Below, in pieces: positions 1-8,965 of a stretch of DNA of 13,150 nt. The stretch lies in assembly GCA_963205035.1 (NCBI GenBank), contig CAUJII010000189.1, positions 1 to 13,150 of the forward strand. The letters are read 5' to 3'. Under the pieces are notes generated by a model. That model was not told the DNA's origin. It saw only the letters and a program-made list of their open reading frames with translations, and did no database searches. The stretch's first letter is position 1. The number at the start of each line of letters is the position of its first letter. The stretch comes from Spirochaetota bacterium (GTDB lineage Bacteria; Spirochaetota; Leptospiria; Turneriellales; Turneriellaceae). Position numbers and translations under genes: made by a program.

Positions 1-872
1 AATCCTTGCGACACCTCTGTCTTGATAACTTCGTTCTCCCATAGATACGTCAATGCGCTCTTCCATTCGCGTTGGATGTACCGAGCGCGCAACCAGAATG
101 AGAACAGAATAATCGCCGTCACCAGAAAACCTGTCAGGAACGCGATTGCAAAAATGAGAATGTACTTACCGAGTATATTCGAGAGGTAATAGTATTCACC
201 CAAACGGTTCATCACGACGTGCAGCGTGGCGTAAGATTTTTCCTTTCCCGTACGCGCGTTTTTTTCTTTGAGAGCAACGCTGAAGTCCGTCGAATAATGC
301 ACATCGCTACTCATCAGAGAGTCGACAATGAACGAATTCTTCCCGTGAAAAATCCCCTCGGGTTTCTCTAAGTTCTGTTGTTGCACGCTGTTGGCTTCAT
401 AAAGCAAGGAGGAATGATAAAAATCGTTGTTATATTTTGCAGAAAGTGAATTGAGCGCCTCGGAGTTACCAGCGGTCACGAGGGCAAAGTCCGAGTGCGC
501 CAACACGCGCCCGTCCCGGCGTAGGATAAAAATTTCCGAAACGGGTCTTTCTCCTTCTAAGTATTGGTTCTTGTTGACGATGCTCGCAAAAAGAGCACTC
601 AATGCGGCGGCGGATTTCTGATCGCCCGAAATTGCGCCCGCAGAAAGAGAGAGTGTCATTTCGCGACCCCGCTCGCTATAATTGGTTTCTAATTGTTTCG
701 CAGTTTCTTTGAGAGAAACAAAGCTAAACGCGGTGAGCAGAGAAAGAATGATGAGTTCTAAGAGCAAGAAAACCCCCAAGGCAAAGCTAAAGGTAAAACT
801 CTTTACCGAGACCTTGTCGCCTCTGAGGGCCTCAATCCCTTGAGAGCGTAACTGTGGAGTATCCGACGCCAT
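1..872 (-). CDS. Two-TM membrane sensor protein, N-terminal part (partial)
   Basis: The frame is open from an ATG at 872 to the window edge (290 codons, no stop), so the C-terminal output domain is missing. Residues about 28-52 form a hydrophobic segment (ALGVFLLLELIILSLLTAF) and residues about 236-262 a second one (ILIFAIAFLTGFLVTAIILF). The roughly 180 residues between them should be extracytoplasmic. That part contains IFILRRDGRVLAHSD near residues 114-128, which resembles the ligand-binding strands of Cache-type sensor domains. After the second segment come basic residues and a probable linker (RARYIQREWKSALTYLWENE). I saw no HAMP domain in the visible part. The gene is divergent from cheA, 80 bp away, so a chemoreceptor is attractive, but a membrane cyclase, a diguanylate cyclase or a SpoIIE-type phosphatase would start the same way. 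There is no Shine-Dalgarno site before the ATG. Sensor topology is well supported; the output is unknown. Confidence 0.72.
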   Translation of the reverse strand, partial: MASDTPQLRSQGIEALRGDKVSVKSFTFSFALGVFLLLELIILSLLTAFSFVSLKETAKQLETNYSERGREMTLSLSAGAISGDQKSAAALSALFASIVNKNQYLEGERPVSEIFILRRDGRVLAHSDFALVTAGNSEALNSLSAKYNNDFYHSSLLYEANSVQQQNLEKPEGIFHGKNSFIVDSLMSSDVHYSTDFSVALKEKNARTGKEKSYATLHVVMNRLGEYYYLSNILGKYILIFAIAFLTGFLVTAIILFSFWLRARYIQREWKSALTYLWENEVIKTEVSQG

Positions 873-878
873 AGTAAA

Positions 879-886
879 TTATCGGT
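879..886 (-). promoter_or_regulatory. Possible sigma-28 (FliA-type) -10 element upstream of the sensor gene
   Basis: On the minus strand this reads ACCGATAA, seven of eight matches to the flagellar sigma-28 -10 consensus GCCGATAA. The expected -35 (TAAA-type) 11 bases upstream is poor: CTATGTAT shares only four of eight positions with TAAAGTTT. The element lies six bases before the ATG, so a transcript from it would be essentially leaderless. Flagellar control would suit a chemoreceptor, but with such a weak -35 this may be chance. Confidence 0.25.
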
Positions 887-952
887 AGCTTTTTTACATA
901 CATAGATTAAATTATTTCTTGCGTTGAGGGGATGTAATTCCGAAAATAACCT

Positions 953-3688
953 ATGGCCGTTACAGCGGAAGTTACCGCATTTCTTGAAGATTTGGGCGAC
1001 AACCTCTCAATTATCGACTCAGCACTCGCGTCGCTCGAAGAAGACTCTCAAAACCAGGAATACTTACGCGATATTTTTCGCGCGGCACACACCATTAAAG
1101 GCAACGCCGCCATGATGGATCTAACCGACCTCGTGGCGTTAGGGCATGCTCTCGAAACGGCTCTGCAAGAGGTGTTGCAAGGTGTTGTCGGCGTTAATTC
1201 TGTCGTTTTGAATTTGTTTCACGAATGCCGCGTCGGCATGGTACAAATTGCCGAGGCGTTGCGCTCAGGAAAGAATACCCAACACATAGAGATACGTCCG
1301 CTCACCGATAAAATCCAAGTGCTCCTCTTGACTGGCCCGCGTGGCGCGCCAGTTGTCGAAAGCGCAGAACGCCAACTCGCAGTGACAGTCTTCATCTCGC
1401 AAAGCGAACAAGTCCCTTCGGTGCGTGCGTTTCTTGTCGAGAATCGCCTCAACGAATGGGGCAAGGTTCTGAGTAAAACTCCCACAGACGAAGAACTGGA
1501 GAGCCCGGCATTCTCGGCGTCTGAAAGAAAACTGACATACGTTCTACAAACCGAAAGTAGCGCTTCGACCGTTAAAGAAAATCTCAACATCGACCAAATC
1601 GAGCGCATCTCTGTTATCGACACGGGCCATAGCGTGGCGACGCACTCCCCTCTCGAAACCACGAAAGGCGAAGCCCGCGTCGATGTGAGCGCATCGAGCG
1701 ATACGATACGTTTGTCGGTTACGACTCTCGATAAGCTCTTGAACCTCACGGGTGAACTTGTGATTGCCAATAGCGCGCTCGAGCAGCTCTCGACGGATTT
1801 CTCCCGTTCCAGCACCGACGCCGATTTGGCAATCAAGCTTCGAGACAAGACCAACGATCTCTTTCGAGTGGCGGCAGACATACAAAACATTGTGATGAAG
1901 TCGCGCATGCTGCCGCTCGACTATGTTTTCTCTCGCTTCAAACGGTTCGTGCGCGAGTACGCCGACAAATCGGGCAAATTGATCCGCTTAGAGGTGTCGG
2001 GAGCAGATACAGAACTCGACAAGCGCGTGATCGATGAAATTGTGAAACCGCTGACTCATCTCATCCGCAACGCACTCGACCACGGCATCGAAGAAAGCGA
2101 AGAGCGCGTGAGGCAAGGTAAAGAGAGCGAAGGAACGCTCCATCTTTCAGCCGCTCAAGCCGGCAGCAGCATACTCATTTCGGTCGAGGATGACGGCAAA
2201 GGCATCGATACGCAAAAGGTTCTCGAACACGCGCTCTCGAAACAGCTTATCACACCCGAGCGCGCTCAGAACGTAACTCGTGAAGAAATCTACGAATTCA
2301 TTTTCATGCCGGGTTTTTCGACCAAAGAGGTAGCCGACGATCTTTCTGGGCGAGGGTTTGGCATGGACATTGTGCGCGAATCGATAAAAAAGCTCTCCGG
2401 CGATTTGCAAGTCAGCTCCGTTGCGGGCAAGGGCACGCGGATGGTCATCAAGTTGCCGCTCACATTGGCAATCCTTACCGCGCTCACCGTGCGCGTGCGT
2501 ACCGATCTTTTCGCATTTCCTCTCGCCGTGATTGAAGAGACGATCAACGCGCCGACGGGTAACGTTGTGCGTCTCGACGGGCAAGAAGTCTTGCATTGGA
2601 GAGATCAAATCCTGCCCTTCATCAAGCTCGACCATATCTTGGGTTATCCGCCGATTGAAGACATTGAAGAAGAATTTTTGTCTGCTATCTTAGTCGAGGT
2701 GAACCGCATGCGCTTCGCCATCGGCGTCGACGAGTTCTTGCGCAAGCAAGAGCTCGTCATCAAGTCTCTAGGGGAGCACTACAAACAAGTCCGCGGGCTT
2801 TCCGGCGCTTCCATGCTCGGCGATAACGAAATTGTTTTCATTGTCGATGTCGAAGAAATTGCGAACATGTACGGCAAGAAACAAGTCGGTGCATCTAAGA
2901 AAAAAACAGAGGGCGAGGGTCGCGAAAACACTGCGCTCGCAGACGTAGCGGCGGATTCCAGTGTTAATACCACAGAGACGGCGGATGAAAATAGCACGAC
3001 GCTAAAACCCGCAGAAGAAGAGAAGGTAGAGCCACAAGAAAGCGTTGCCGATACGGCGCATGAAGCGGTTCTACCCCAGACCGATGCAGTGGTAGCAACA
3101 GAAACAGAGGAGCCTATGAAACCTATTTTTGATTTTTCCGATGTGGAGCTGATGCGCAAGTGGATTGCGCAAAGCAACAAGACCGCCGTTCAGGGGATTC
3201 AGATGCTGACCGGCAACCCCACGATTACCGTAAAGAAAAGCCGAGGCGCTCGCATCCAAGCAGAGAAGGCACGCACAACCGCCGATAAGCTCGTCTCTCG
3301 CGCAGGGAAAATTCTCCTCATCCATCTACCGATGCTGCCTGCGGCGGGTGCAATCGATCTCATCATGACGCGGCGCGCGGCAGAGCGCATGGCGAAGTTG
3401 CTTTTTAGCGCGGCGGGTTTTGACGCCGGGGACGAATTTGATCCAAGCCCCCTCCTTGAGATAACAAATATTTTAGGCAGTGCTTACACGAACACACTGA
3501 CGTTTTTGACCGAGAAAAGCGTCGAGCCGGCGACACCTACGCTTTTTTCCACCCCCGAAGCGATCAAGGAACTCTTCGATGCGCGCGCCAAAACACCGCA
3601 CGGCGAGATGCTGATTGTTGAAAATCAATTTAGAATCGACGACGAAGACATCGAAGTCGAAATCATGATTTATCTCGAGGGGGATTGA
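953..3688 (+). CDS. cheA: Chemotaxis histidine kinase CheA with fused C-terminal CheC-like phosphatase domain
   Basis: CheA autophosphorylates in response to chemoreceptors and passes the phosphate to CheY and CheB. The protein has 911 residues; a classical CheA has about 650-700. In order: an HPt (P1) domain with phospho-acceptor His46 in AAHTIKGNAAMM; a P2-like region around 140-225; the dimerisation helices from about 252 (TLDKLLNLTGELVIANSALE); and an ATPase domain with the N box (HLIRNALDHGIE, His369 and Asn373), the G1 box DDGKGID (413-419) and the G2 box GRGFGMD (466-472). A CheW-like P5 domain spans about 507-640. An acidic Glu/Thr-rich linker (about 643-726) leads to a CheC/CheX-like domain (about 727-905). 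This has the phosphatase signature E-x2-N at Glu836/Asn839 (LLEITNILGSAYTNTL); the first pseudo-repeat keeps Asn742 but has Ala739 in place of the Glu. The ATG start places P1 as in the family; no good Shine-Dalgarno precedes it. It converges with carB and is divergent from the sensor gene. Confidence 0.93.
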   Translation: MAVTAEVTAFLEDLGDNLSIIDSALASLEEDSQNQEYLRDIFRAAHTIKGNAAMMDLTDLVALGHALETALQEVLQGVVGVNSVVLNLFHECRVGMVQIAEALRSGKNTQHIEIRPLTDKIQVLLLTGPRGAPVVESAERQLAVTVFISQSEQVPSVRAFLVENRLNEWGKVLSKTPTDEELESPAFSASERKLTYVLQTESSASTVKENLNIDQIERISVIDTGHSVATHSPLETTKGEARVDVSASSDTIRLSVTTLDKLLNLTGELVIANSALEQLSTDFSRSSTDADLAIKLRDKTNDLFRVAADIQNIVMKSRMLPLDYVFSRFKRFVREYADKSGKLIRLEVSGADTELDKRVIDEIVKPLTHLIRNALDHGIEESEERVRQGKESEGTLHLSAAQAGSSILISVEDDGKGIDTQKVLEHALSKQLITPERAQNVTREEIYEFIFMPGFSTKEVADDLSGRGFGMDIVRESIKKLSGDLQVSSVAGKGTRMVIKLPLTLAILTALTVRVRTDLFAFPLAVIEETINAPTGNVVRLDGQEVLHWRDQILPFIKLDHILGYPPIEDIEEEFLSAILVEVNRMRFAIGVDEFLRKQELVIKSLGEHYKQVRGLSGASMLGDNEIVFIVDVEEIANMYGKKQVGASKKKTEGEGRENTALADVAADSSVNTTETADENSTTLKPAEEEKVEPQESVADTAHEAVLPQTDAVVATETEEPMKPIFDFSDVELMRKWIAQSNKTAVQGIQMLTGNPTITVKKSRGARIQAEKARTTADKLVSRAGKILLIHLPMLPAAGAIDLIMTRRAAERMAKLLFSAAGFDAGDEFDPSPLLEITNILGSAYTNTLTFLTEKSVEPATPTLFSTPEAIKELFDARAKTPHGEMLIVENQFRIDDEDIEVEIMIYLEGD

Positions 3689-3692
3689 TCCC

Positions 3693-6600
3693 TTAGCGCG
3701 CTGTCTCGTCTTGCAAGACGTAGATTGCTTCGCGTTTATCCTGCATGTCGACCATGCCGAAAATCGCTTCGCGGGCAGCTTCGACCGTCGTGAAGTAAGG
3801 AATCGAATAGCGCAACGCAGCCAAGCGGATTTCCAACGCATCGCCCCGAGTTTTTACATCGGTCGGAATGTTGATAATGACGTGGACATCCGCCGACTTG
3901 ATGCTATCGACGACGTGCGGGCGGCCCTCGTGCACTTTGTTGACGCGCTCCACAGGAATACCCGCTTCGGAAAGACTTGTCGCTGTGCCGTCGGTCGCTA
4001 AAATTTTATACCCCGCACCCACCGCCGCTTTGAGCGCATCGAGCAGCGGCGCTTTCGAGACGTTGTTGACAGAAACAAAAATTGTGCCTTTGGATGGAAG
4101 TCTTTGCCCTGCCGCAATTTGTGCTTTGTAGAAGGCTTCGGAGACTGTGCGGCCAATCCCCATCACTTCGCCGGTGGATTTCATTTCGGGGCCCAAAATA
4201 GTGTCAGCGCCAGAAAACTTTTTGAAAGGCAAGACGACTTCTTTGACGTGGTAAAGACTCGGTAGAATTTCTTTCGTTAGGCCCAACTCTTTGAGAGTCT
4301 TACCGAGCATGATTTTCGTTGCGACCTTTGCAAGCGGCACTCGAATCGCTTTCGAGATGAAGGGAAGCGTTCGCGATGCGCGTGGGTTGACTTCGAGAAC
4401 AAAGACATCGCTTGCGACAATCGCAAACTGGATATTGATGCAGCCGACGACGCCCAGCTCCAACGCGACAGAACGAGTAATTGTGCGCATTTCTTCGAGA
4501 ATCGGCTCTGCGATGTGCTTTGTCGGCAAGATGCAAGCGCTGTCTCCCGAATGGACGCCCGCTTCTTCGACGTGCTCTAAAATGCCGGCGATAAAAACAT
4601 CGTTACCGTCTGAGAGCGCATCGACATCGACTTCAAGCGCGCGCGATAAGAATTGGTCGATAAGAACCGGCCGTTCGCGGCTGACTTCGACGCTCGTCTG
4701 CATATAATGGCGCAGTTGCTCTTCTGTGTGGACGATCATCATCGCACGGCCGCCCAAAACAAACGAAGGACGCGCGAGAACAGGATAACCGATGTCTTGC
4801 GCCGCCACGAGAGCTTCTTCGAGAGTAGAAGCCATCCGTCCATGCGGCTGCTTAAGTTTAAGTTTTTGAATAAGGTCGTTGAAGAGCTTGCGGTCTTCGG
4901 CGCGTTCGATACTGTCGACGCTCGTCCCTAAGATGGGTACGCCTTGTTCCTGGAGAGCGCGTGCAAGTTTCAACGGGGTTTGTCCTCCAAACTGCAAAAT
5001 AACGCCTCGGACTTTTCCCTTTTGCGCCTCTTGTCGGTAAACGTGCATCACGTCTTCTACCGTGAGTGGTTCAAAGTATAACCTATCGGAGGTGTCGTAA
5101 TCGGTCGAGACAGTCTCAGGATTCGAGTTGACCATAATACTCTCGAAGCCGATTTCTTGGAGCGCGTAGCTTGCGTGGCAGCAGCAATAATCAAATTCGA
5201 TGCCTTGACCGATTCGGTTGGGACCTCCGCCTAAAATCAAAACCTTGTCTTCTGTGGAGACATCCGCCTCGTTTTCTTCTTCGTACGTCGAGTACATATA
5301 GGGGGTGAACGACTCGAACTCCGCCGCACAGGTATCGACGCGCTTGTACACAGGCGTAACCTTCGCAGCAAGACGCGCTGTTGCGATTTCTTTTTGCGCG
5401 TTCAGTATCGTTTCTGTAACTTCGGACATCTTTGCCATGTAGGCAGAGGAGCCTTGTTCGATTTTACATAGTTCGTGCGTCAGCGATTGAATTGCCTTGT
5501 AATTTTTCAAATAGGCCAACTGACGGTCGTGGAAGCCCATGCGCTTTGCTTCACGAAGGAGTTCTTGCGGAAGTGTTGATGCCGTTTCGTACGCGAGGAC
5601 AACCTCGCTCTCCACTTTCAAAATCCGTTGTAGTTGCGTAAGAAACCACATATCGATCGACGTGCGTTCGTAAATTTCTTCGAGAGAAAAATTTCGTACA
5701 AGTGCCTCGCGCAGATAGAGAATCCGCGTGTCGGAGGGAATGCTAATCTTTTCTAAGATATGCCGTCTTTGTGTGGCTTCGTCGCCCATCCGGAGAATTT
5801 CCAACTCAATCGAAAGATTGCCGTCGGCGCCCCATCCAAAGCGTCCCGTTTCGAGAGAGCGCATCGCTTTTTGAAACGACTCGGGAAATGTGCGCCCAAT
5901 CGCCATCGCTTCTCCGACCGAACGCATTTGCGTATCGAGAACGCGCGACGATTCGGGAAATTTTTCGAAAGTGAAACGGGGAATTTTTGTAACGATATAA
6001 TCAATCGTCGGTTCGAAGCTTGCAGGCGTCTTTTTCGTAATATCGTTTTGTATCTCGTCGAGCGTGTACCCGATAGATAAGAGCGCTGCAATTTTTGCGA
6101 TAGGAAACCCCGTAGCTTTACTCGCCAAGGCAGACGAACGCGACACGCGCGGGTTCATCTCGATGACCATCACTTCGCCGTCCTTCGGGTTGACGGCGAA
6201 TTGGATATTCGAACCGCCTGTTTCGACGCCAATTTCACGGATTATTTTTATCGAGAGGTCACGCAAATTTTGGTACTCGCGGTCGGTGAGAGTCTGTTGT
6301 GGAGCGACGGTAATCGAATCACCTGTGTGTACACCCATCGGATCCAAATTTTCAATGCTACAAATGATGACGACGTTATCCGCTTTGTCGCGCATGACTT
6401 CGAGTTCGTATTCTTTCCATCCCAAAATACTTTGATCGATGAGCACTTGACTCGTCGGGCTTTCGGTAAGCGCGCGAGACACCATCGAAACGAATTCCTC
6501 ACGGTTGTAACACACCCCCCCGCCGGTGCCGCCCAACGTAAACGACGGGCGAAGAATCGCCGGCAGTCCAATCGTCTCTAAGAGTTTGAGCGCCTCTTCA

Positions 6601-7055
6601 AGAGTCTGCGCAATCCCCGAACGCGGCATCGCGGCGCCTATCTTCTCCATCGCTTCTTTGAAGAGCTTACGGTCTTCCGCCTTACGGATAGCCTCTTCGT
6701 TGGCGCCGATGAGCTCAACGCCGAATTTTTTAAGCACCCCCGCCGCCGAAAGCGCCAACGCAGCGTTTAACGCAGTTTGCCCTCCAACAGTAGGCAGGAG
6801 CGCGTCGGGGCGTTCTTCTTCGATGATGCGCGTCAGGTACGGCAGAGTGATGGGCTCGATATAGACCCGATCGGCGAGTTCGGGGTCGGTCATGATTGTC
6901 GCAGGGTTCGAGTTGATGAGAACGACTTCGTAGCCTTCTTGCTTGAGCGCTTTTACCGCCTGTGTGCCCGAATAATCGAACTCGCAGGCTTGGCCAATAA
7001 CAATCGGGCCCGACCCAATAATGAGTATTTTTTTCAGGTCATTACGGCGCGGCAC
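3693..7055 (-). CDS. carB: Carbamoyl-phosphate synthase, large subunit
   Basis: CarB makes carbamoyl phosphate from bicarbonate, two ATP and ammonia channelled from the small subunit CarA. It feeds pyrimidine and arginine synthesis in the cytoplasm. The protein has 1120 residues (E. coli 1073). The GTG start at 7055 gives MPRRNDLKKILIIGSGP, which aligns with the family start MPKRTDIKSILI, and a TGA lies two codons upstream. The first ATP-grasp half spans about 1-400 (FDYSG, GGQTALN, RPSFTLGGTGGG, EMNPRVSRSSALASKATG). The helical oligomerisation domain spans about 400-565. The second half follows (VYKRVDTCAAEF at 569-580, LGGGPNRIGQGIEFDY, RPSFVLGGRAM, EVNPRASRTLPF). The MGS-type allosteric domain is about 986-1120 (ATDGTA, VNKVHEGRPH). 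About 35 extra residues sit at 525-560, just before VYKRVD. The small subunit gene is not in this window. The upstream neighbour is the helicase on the same strand, 84 bp away. Confidence 0.97.
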   Translation of the reverse strand: MPRRNDLKKILIIGSGPIVIGQACEFDYSGTQAVKALKQEGYEVVLINSNPATIMTDPELADRVYIEPITLPYLTRIIEEERPDALLPTVGGQTALNAALALSAAGVLKKFGVELIGANEEAIRKAEDRKLFKEAMEKIGAAMPRSGIAQTLEEALKLLETIGLPAILRPSFTLGGTGGGVCYNREEFVSMVSRALTESPTSQVLIDQSILGWKEYELEVMRDKADNVVIICSIENLDPMGVHTGDSITVAPQQTLTDREYQNLRDLSIKIIREIGVETGGSNIQFAVNPKDGEVMVIEMNPRVSRSSALASKATGFPIAKIAALLSIGYTLDEIQNDITKKTPASFEPTIDYIVTKIPRFTFEKFPESSRVLDTQMRSVGEAMAIGRTFPESFQKAMRSLETGRFGWGADGNLSIELEILRMGDEATQRRHILEKISIPSDTRILYLREALVRNFSLEEIYERTSIDMWFLTQLQRILKVESEVVLAYETASTLPQELLREAKRMGFHDRQLAYLKNYKAIQSLTHELCKIEQGSSAYMAKMSEVTETILNAQKEIATARLAAKVTPVYKRVDTCAAEFESFTPYMYSTYEEENEADVSTEDKVLILGGGPNRIGQGIEFDYCCCHASYALQEIGFESIMVNSNPETVSTDYDTSDRLYFEPLTVEDVMHVYRQEAQKGKVRGVILQFGGQTPLKLARALQEQGVPILGTSVDSIERAEDRKLFNDLIQKLKLKQPHGRMASTLEEALVAAQDIGYPVLARPSFVLGGRAMMIVHTEEQLRHYMQTSVEVSRERPVLIDQFLSRALEVDVDALSDGNDVFIAGILEHVEEAGVHSGDSACILPTKHIAEPILEEMRTITRSVALELGVVGCINIQFAIVASDVFVLEVNPRASRTLPFISKAIRVPLAKVATKIMLGKTLKELGLTKEILPSLYHVKEVVLPFKKFSGADTILGPEMKSTGEVMGIGRTVSEAFYKAQIAAGQRLPSKGTIFVSVNNVSKAPLLDALKAAVGAGYKILATDGTATSLSEAGIPVERVNKVHEGRPHVVDSIKSADVHVIINIPTDVKTRGDALEIRLAALRYSIPYFTTVEAAREAIFGMVDMQDKREAIYVLQDETAR

Positions 7056-7139
7056 AAGTCAGAACCGGCGTTTGAGATAGGTAGTCACCTTAGTTTGCTT
7101 CTATCTGGCCTCGACAGCCTTCCGCGCCCCGCGTCTCGA

Positions 7140-8948
7140 CTACGTCCGCTTATGGCCTTTGTTGGGACGTCTATTGCCCCGCTTCTTAAAAGGACGGCGT
7201 TGGTTTTGCCCCTGCCGGTTTGCATGGCTTCTATCTTGACGCGTCTCTTCCTCTAACAAGCGGCGTGTGCGATCAGAGATTTGCGGTTGCGCCGGTTTTT
7301 TAGAAAAAAGCGATTTGACGGAATTCCAGAACCTTCCGATGAAGCCGCGCTTTTTGGCATCGCGCGACACAATCGTAAATTCTTTTGGGCGCCTCTGCTG
7401 CTGGTCGCGTTTCTTTTGAGTTTGGTTAAGCGAATCGCCGCCGCGTTGGCCATGCGATCGATTCTTGTCGGATGGATGACCTTGCCTTGAGCTTTGCGCC
7501 GCGTGCTGTTTTTTCTGGTGGCCGCCTCCATCGCGGGTGAGATTACCTTGGGGCGCATGCGCTTGTCTTTTGCCGTGTGCCGCACGTTCCGAGGTGCGTG
7601 CGCCGCGTTCATGTCTCTTATTGTCGCGCCCCCGCGAACGTGCGTGGTCTGCTCCATCGCGCCGCTCGGCATGGACAATCCGAATGAAGCTCACGTTCTC
7701 GATAAAACGTCCCTCGGGTTGTACAACAGGAATCTTGTATTTCAAATAGCGTTCGAGCTTTGCCAAAGAATCGTAGTCGAATTCCGAGCTGACACTCAGC
7801 GCCTTACCTGTTTTCCCCGCGCGCGCGGTGCGGCCAATGCGGTGCACGTACGTCTCGGGATCCATCGGGATGTCGTAGTTCACGACGAGCTGCACGTCTT
7901 CGATGTGGAGACCTCGGCTCGCTACGTCCGTCGCGACCAAAATACGGAATTTCCCGCTCTTGAAATCGTCGAGAATTTTGAGCCGCTTCGCCTGCGTCAC
8001 CATGCTCGAAAGCCCCGCCGCCGCAATATTGTGATGGTTCAAGTTCTTGACGAGTACGTCGACGTACTGGCGGCTATTGGAAAAAATAATAACGGGCTCG
8101 AGTTTGTTGTTTTCCAAAAGTTGTATAAGGTACGGAAGTTTTTCGTCTTGCCCCAAATGGAGCATCTCTTGCGCGATGTTCGCATGGTCGATGAGTTCGG
8201 GGTTGATGAGAATTTCTTCCGGCTCGCGCATGAACTCCCACACAGAATAGAGGGCGCTGAAATTGATCGTCGCCGAAAAAAGAGAAAATTGCCGCTCAAC
8301 GCTATCTATAGCCGAGCACTTCGATATAATTTTACGGACATCGTCGATAAAACCCATGTCGAGCATGCGATCGGCTTCATCGAGAACGATACGCACAACG
8401 CTCGAAAGCTTCGCTTCGCCACCGCGCAAAAAGTCGAGAAGGCGACCAGGGGTTGCGACAATAAGGTGCGCTCCCGCAGAAAGTTCGCGGCGTTGTTTGT
8501 CGTGGTCGACCCCGCCGTAAATTGTCGCGAGTTTCAGGCCTGCTGCTTCTGCAAAAAACTCCGCTTCTTCGGCGATTTGCACGACGAGTTCGCGCGTGGG
8601 AGCCAAAACAAGCGCTACCGGGGGATTTGTCCCATTTTCGGTGGATTCTGCATTTTGCTGCGATTTCTGGTAAACGTACTCCAAAATCGGTAAAAGGTAC
8701 GCCAAAGTCTTTCCCGAGCCCGTTTTGGCGCATGCCACAAGGTCGCGGTTACTTAGCGCCAGGGGGATTGTTTCTGCTTGAATGGGAGTCGGTTCGGGAA
8801 AGCCCTTCGCGGCGAGCCGTTTCTGGATAGGCTCTGAAAGCTTCAATTCGGTGAATTGCACAGGGTTTCTTTGGCGTCTAAGACAGGGGGTCAATGAGAA
8901 TCGAGGGCATCCCCTGGTAGGGCGAGCGAGTTTAGGCTTAGAACTCAT
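7140..8948 (-). CDS. DEAD-box ATP-dependent RNA helicase (RhlE-like) with long basic C-terminal tail
   Basis: It unwinds short RNA duplexes with ATP, in RNA decay, ribosome assembly or cold adaptation. All core motifs are present: Q motif with FTELKLSEPIQKRLAAKGF and TPIQAETIPLAL (32-65), motif I AKTGSGKT (74-81), Ia PTRELV, GG, TPGRLLDF (166-173), II DEAD (190-193), III SAT (225-227), and in the second RecA domain VATDVASRGL (338-347) and HRIGRTARAG (369-378). From about residue 430 to 602 follows a tail rich in Arg, Lys, Gln, Gly and His, presumably an RNA-binding extension, with one less charged island (GFIGRFWNSVKSLFSKK). The ATG at 8948 adds 29 basic residues before the conserved core. 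A GTG at 8861 (residue 30, directly before QFTELKL) is an alternative start, and neither has a convincing Shine-Dalgarno. It may be cotranscribed with carB, whose start lies 84 bp downstream. The subfamily (RhlE, RhlB, DeaD) cannot be fixed by eye. Confidence 0.93.
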   Translation of the reverse strand: MSSKPKLARPTRGCPRFSLTPCLRRQRNPVQFTELKLSEPIQKRLAAKGFPEPTPIQAETIPLALSNRDLVACAKTGSGKTLAYLLPILEYVYQKSQQNAESTENGTNPPVALVLAPTRELVVQIAEEAEFFAEAAGLKLATIYGGVDHDKQRRELSAGAHLIVATPGRLLDFLRGGEAKLSSVVRIVLDEADRMLDMGFIDDVRKIISKCSAIDSVERQFSLFSATINFSALYSVWEFMREPEEILINPELIDHANIAQEMLHLGQDEKLPYLIQLLENNKLEPVIIFSNSRQYVDVLVKNLNHHNIAAAGLSSMVTQAKRLKILDDFKSGKFRILVATDVASRGLHIEDVQLVVNYDIPMDPETYVHRIGRTARAGKTGKALSVSSEFDYDSLAKLERYLKYKIPVVQPEGRFIENVSFIRIVHAERRDGADHARSRGRDNKRHERGARTSERAAHGKRQAHAPQGNLTRDGGGHQKKQHAAQSSRQGHPSDKNRSHGQRGGDSLNQTQKKRDQQQRRPKEFTIVSRDAKKRGFIGRFWNSVKSLFSKKPAQPQISDRTRRLLEEETRQDRSHANRQGQNQRRPFKKRGNRRPNKGHKRT

Positions 8949-8965
8949 CGCGGTCCCCGCCCGTC

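Noticed and set aside
1219..1908. 229-codon minus-strand open frame inside cheA
   Set aside because: It lies opposite conserved CheA coding sequence, is rich in Ser and Arg, and resembles no family.
3681..3692. GGGAT-TG-ATCCC palindrome across the cheA stop as a bidirectional terminator
   Set aside because: The two-base loop cannot form as RNA without opening the stem to four pairs, and no T run follows.
7075..7106. AGATAG/CTATCT hairpin between helicase and carB as a terminator or attenuator
   Set aside because: Only six AU-rich pairs with a 20-base loop and no T run.
7494..8693. 399-codon plus-strand open frame
   Set aside because: It is antisense to the clearly coding helicase, has no recognisable domain, and reflects codon bias of the opposite strand.
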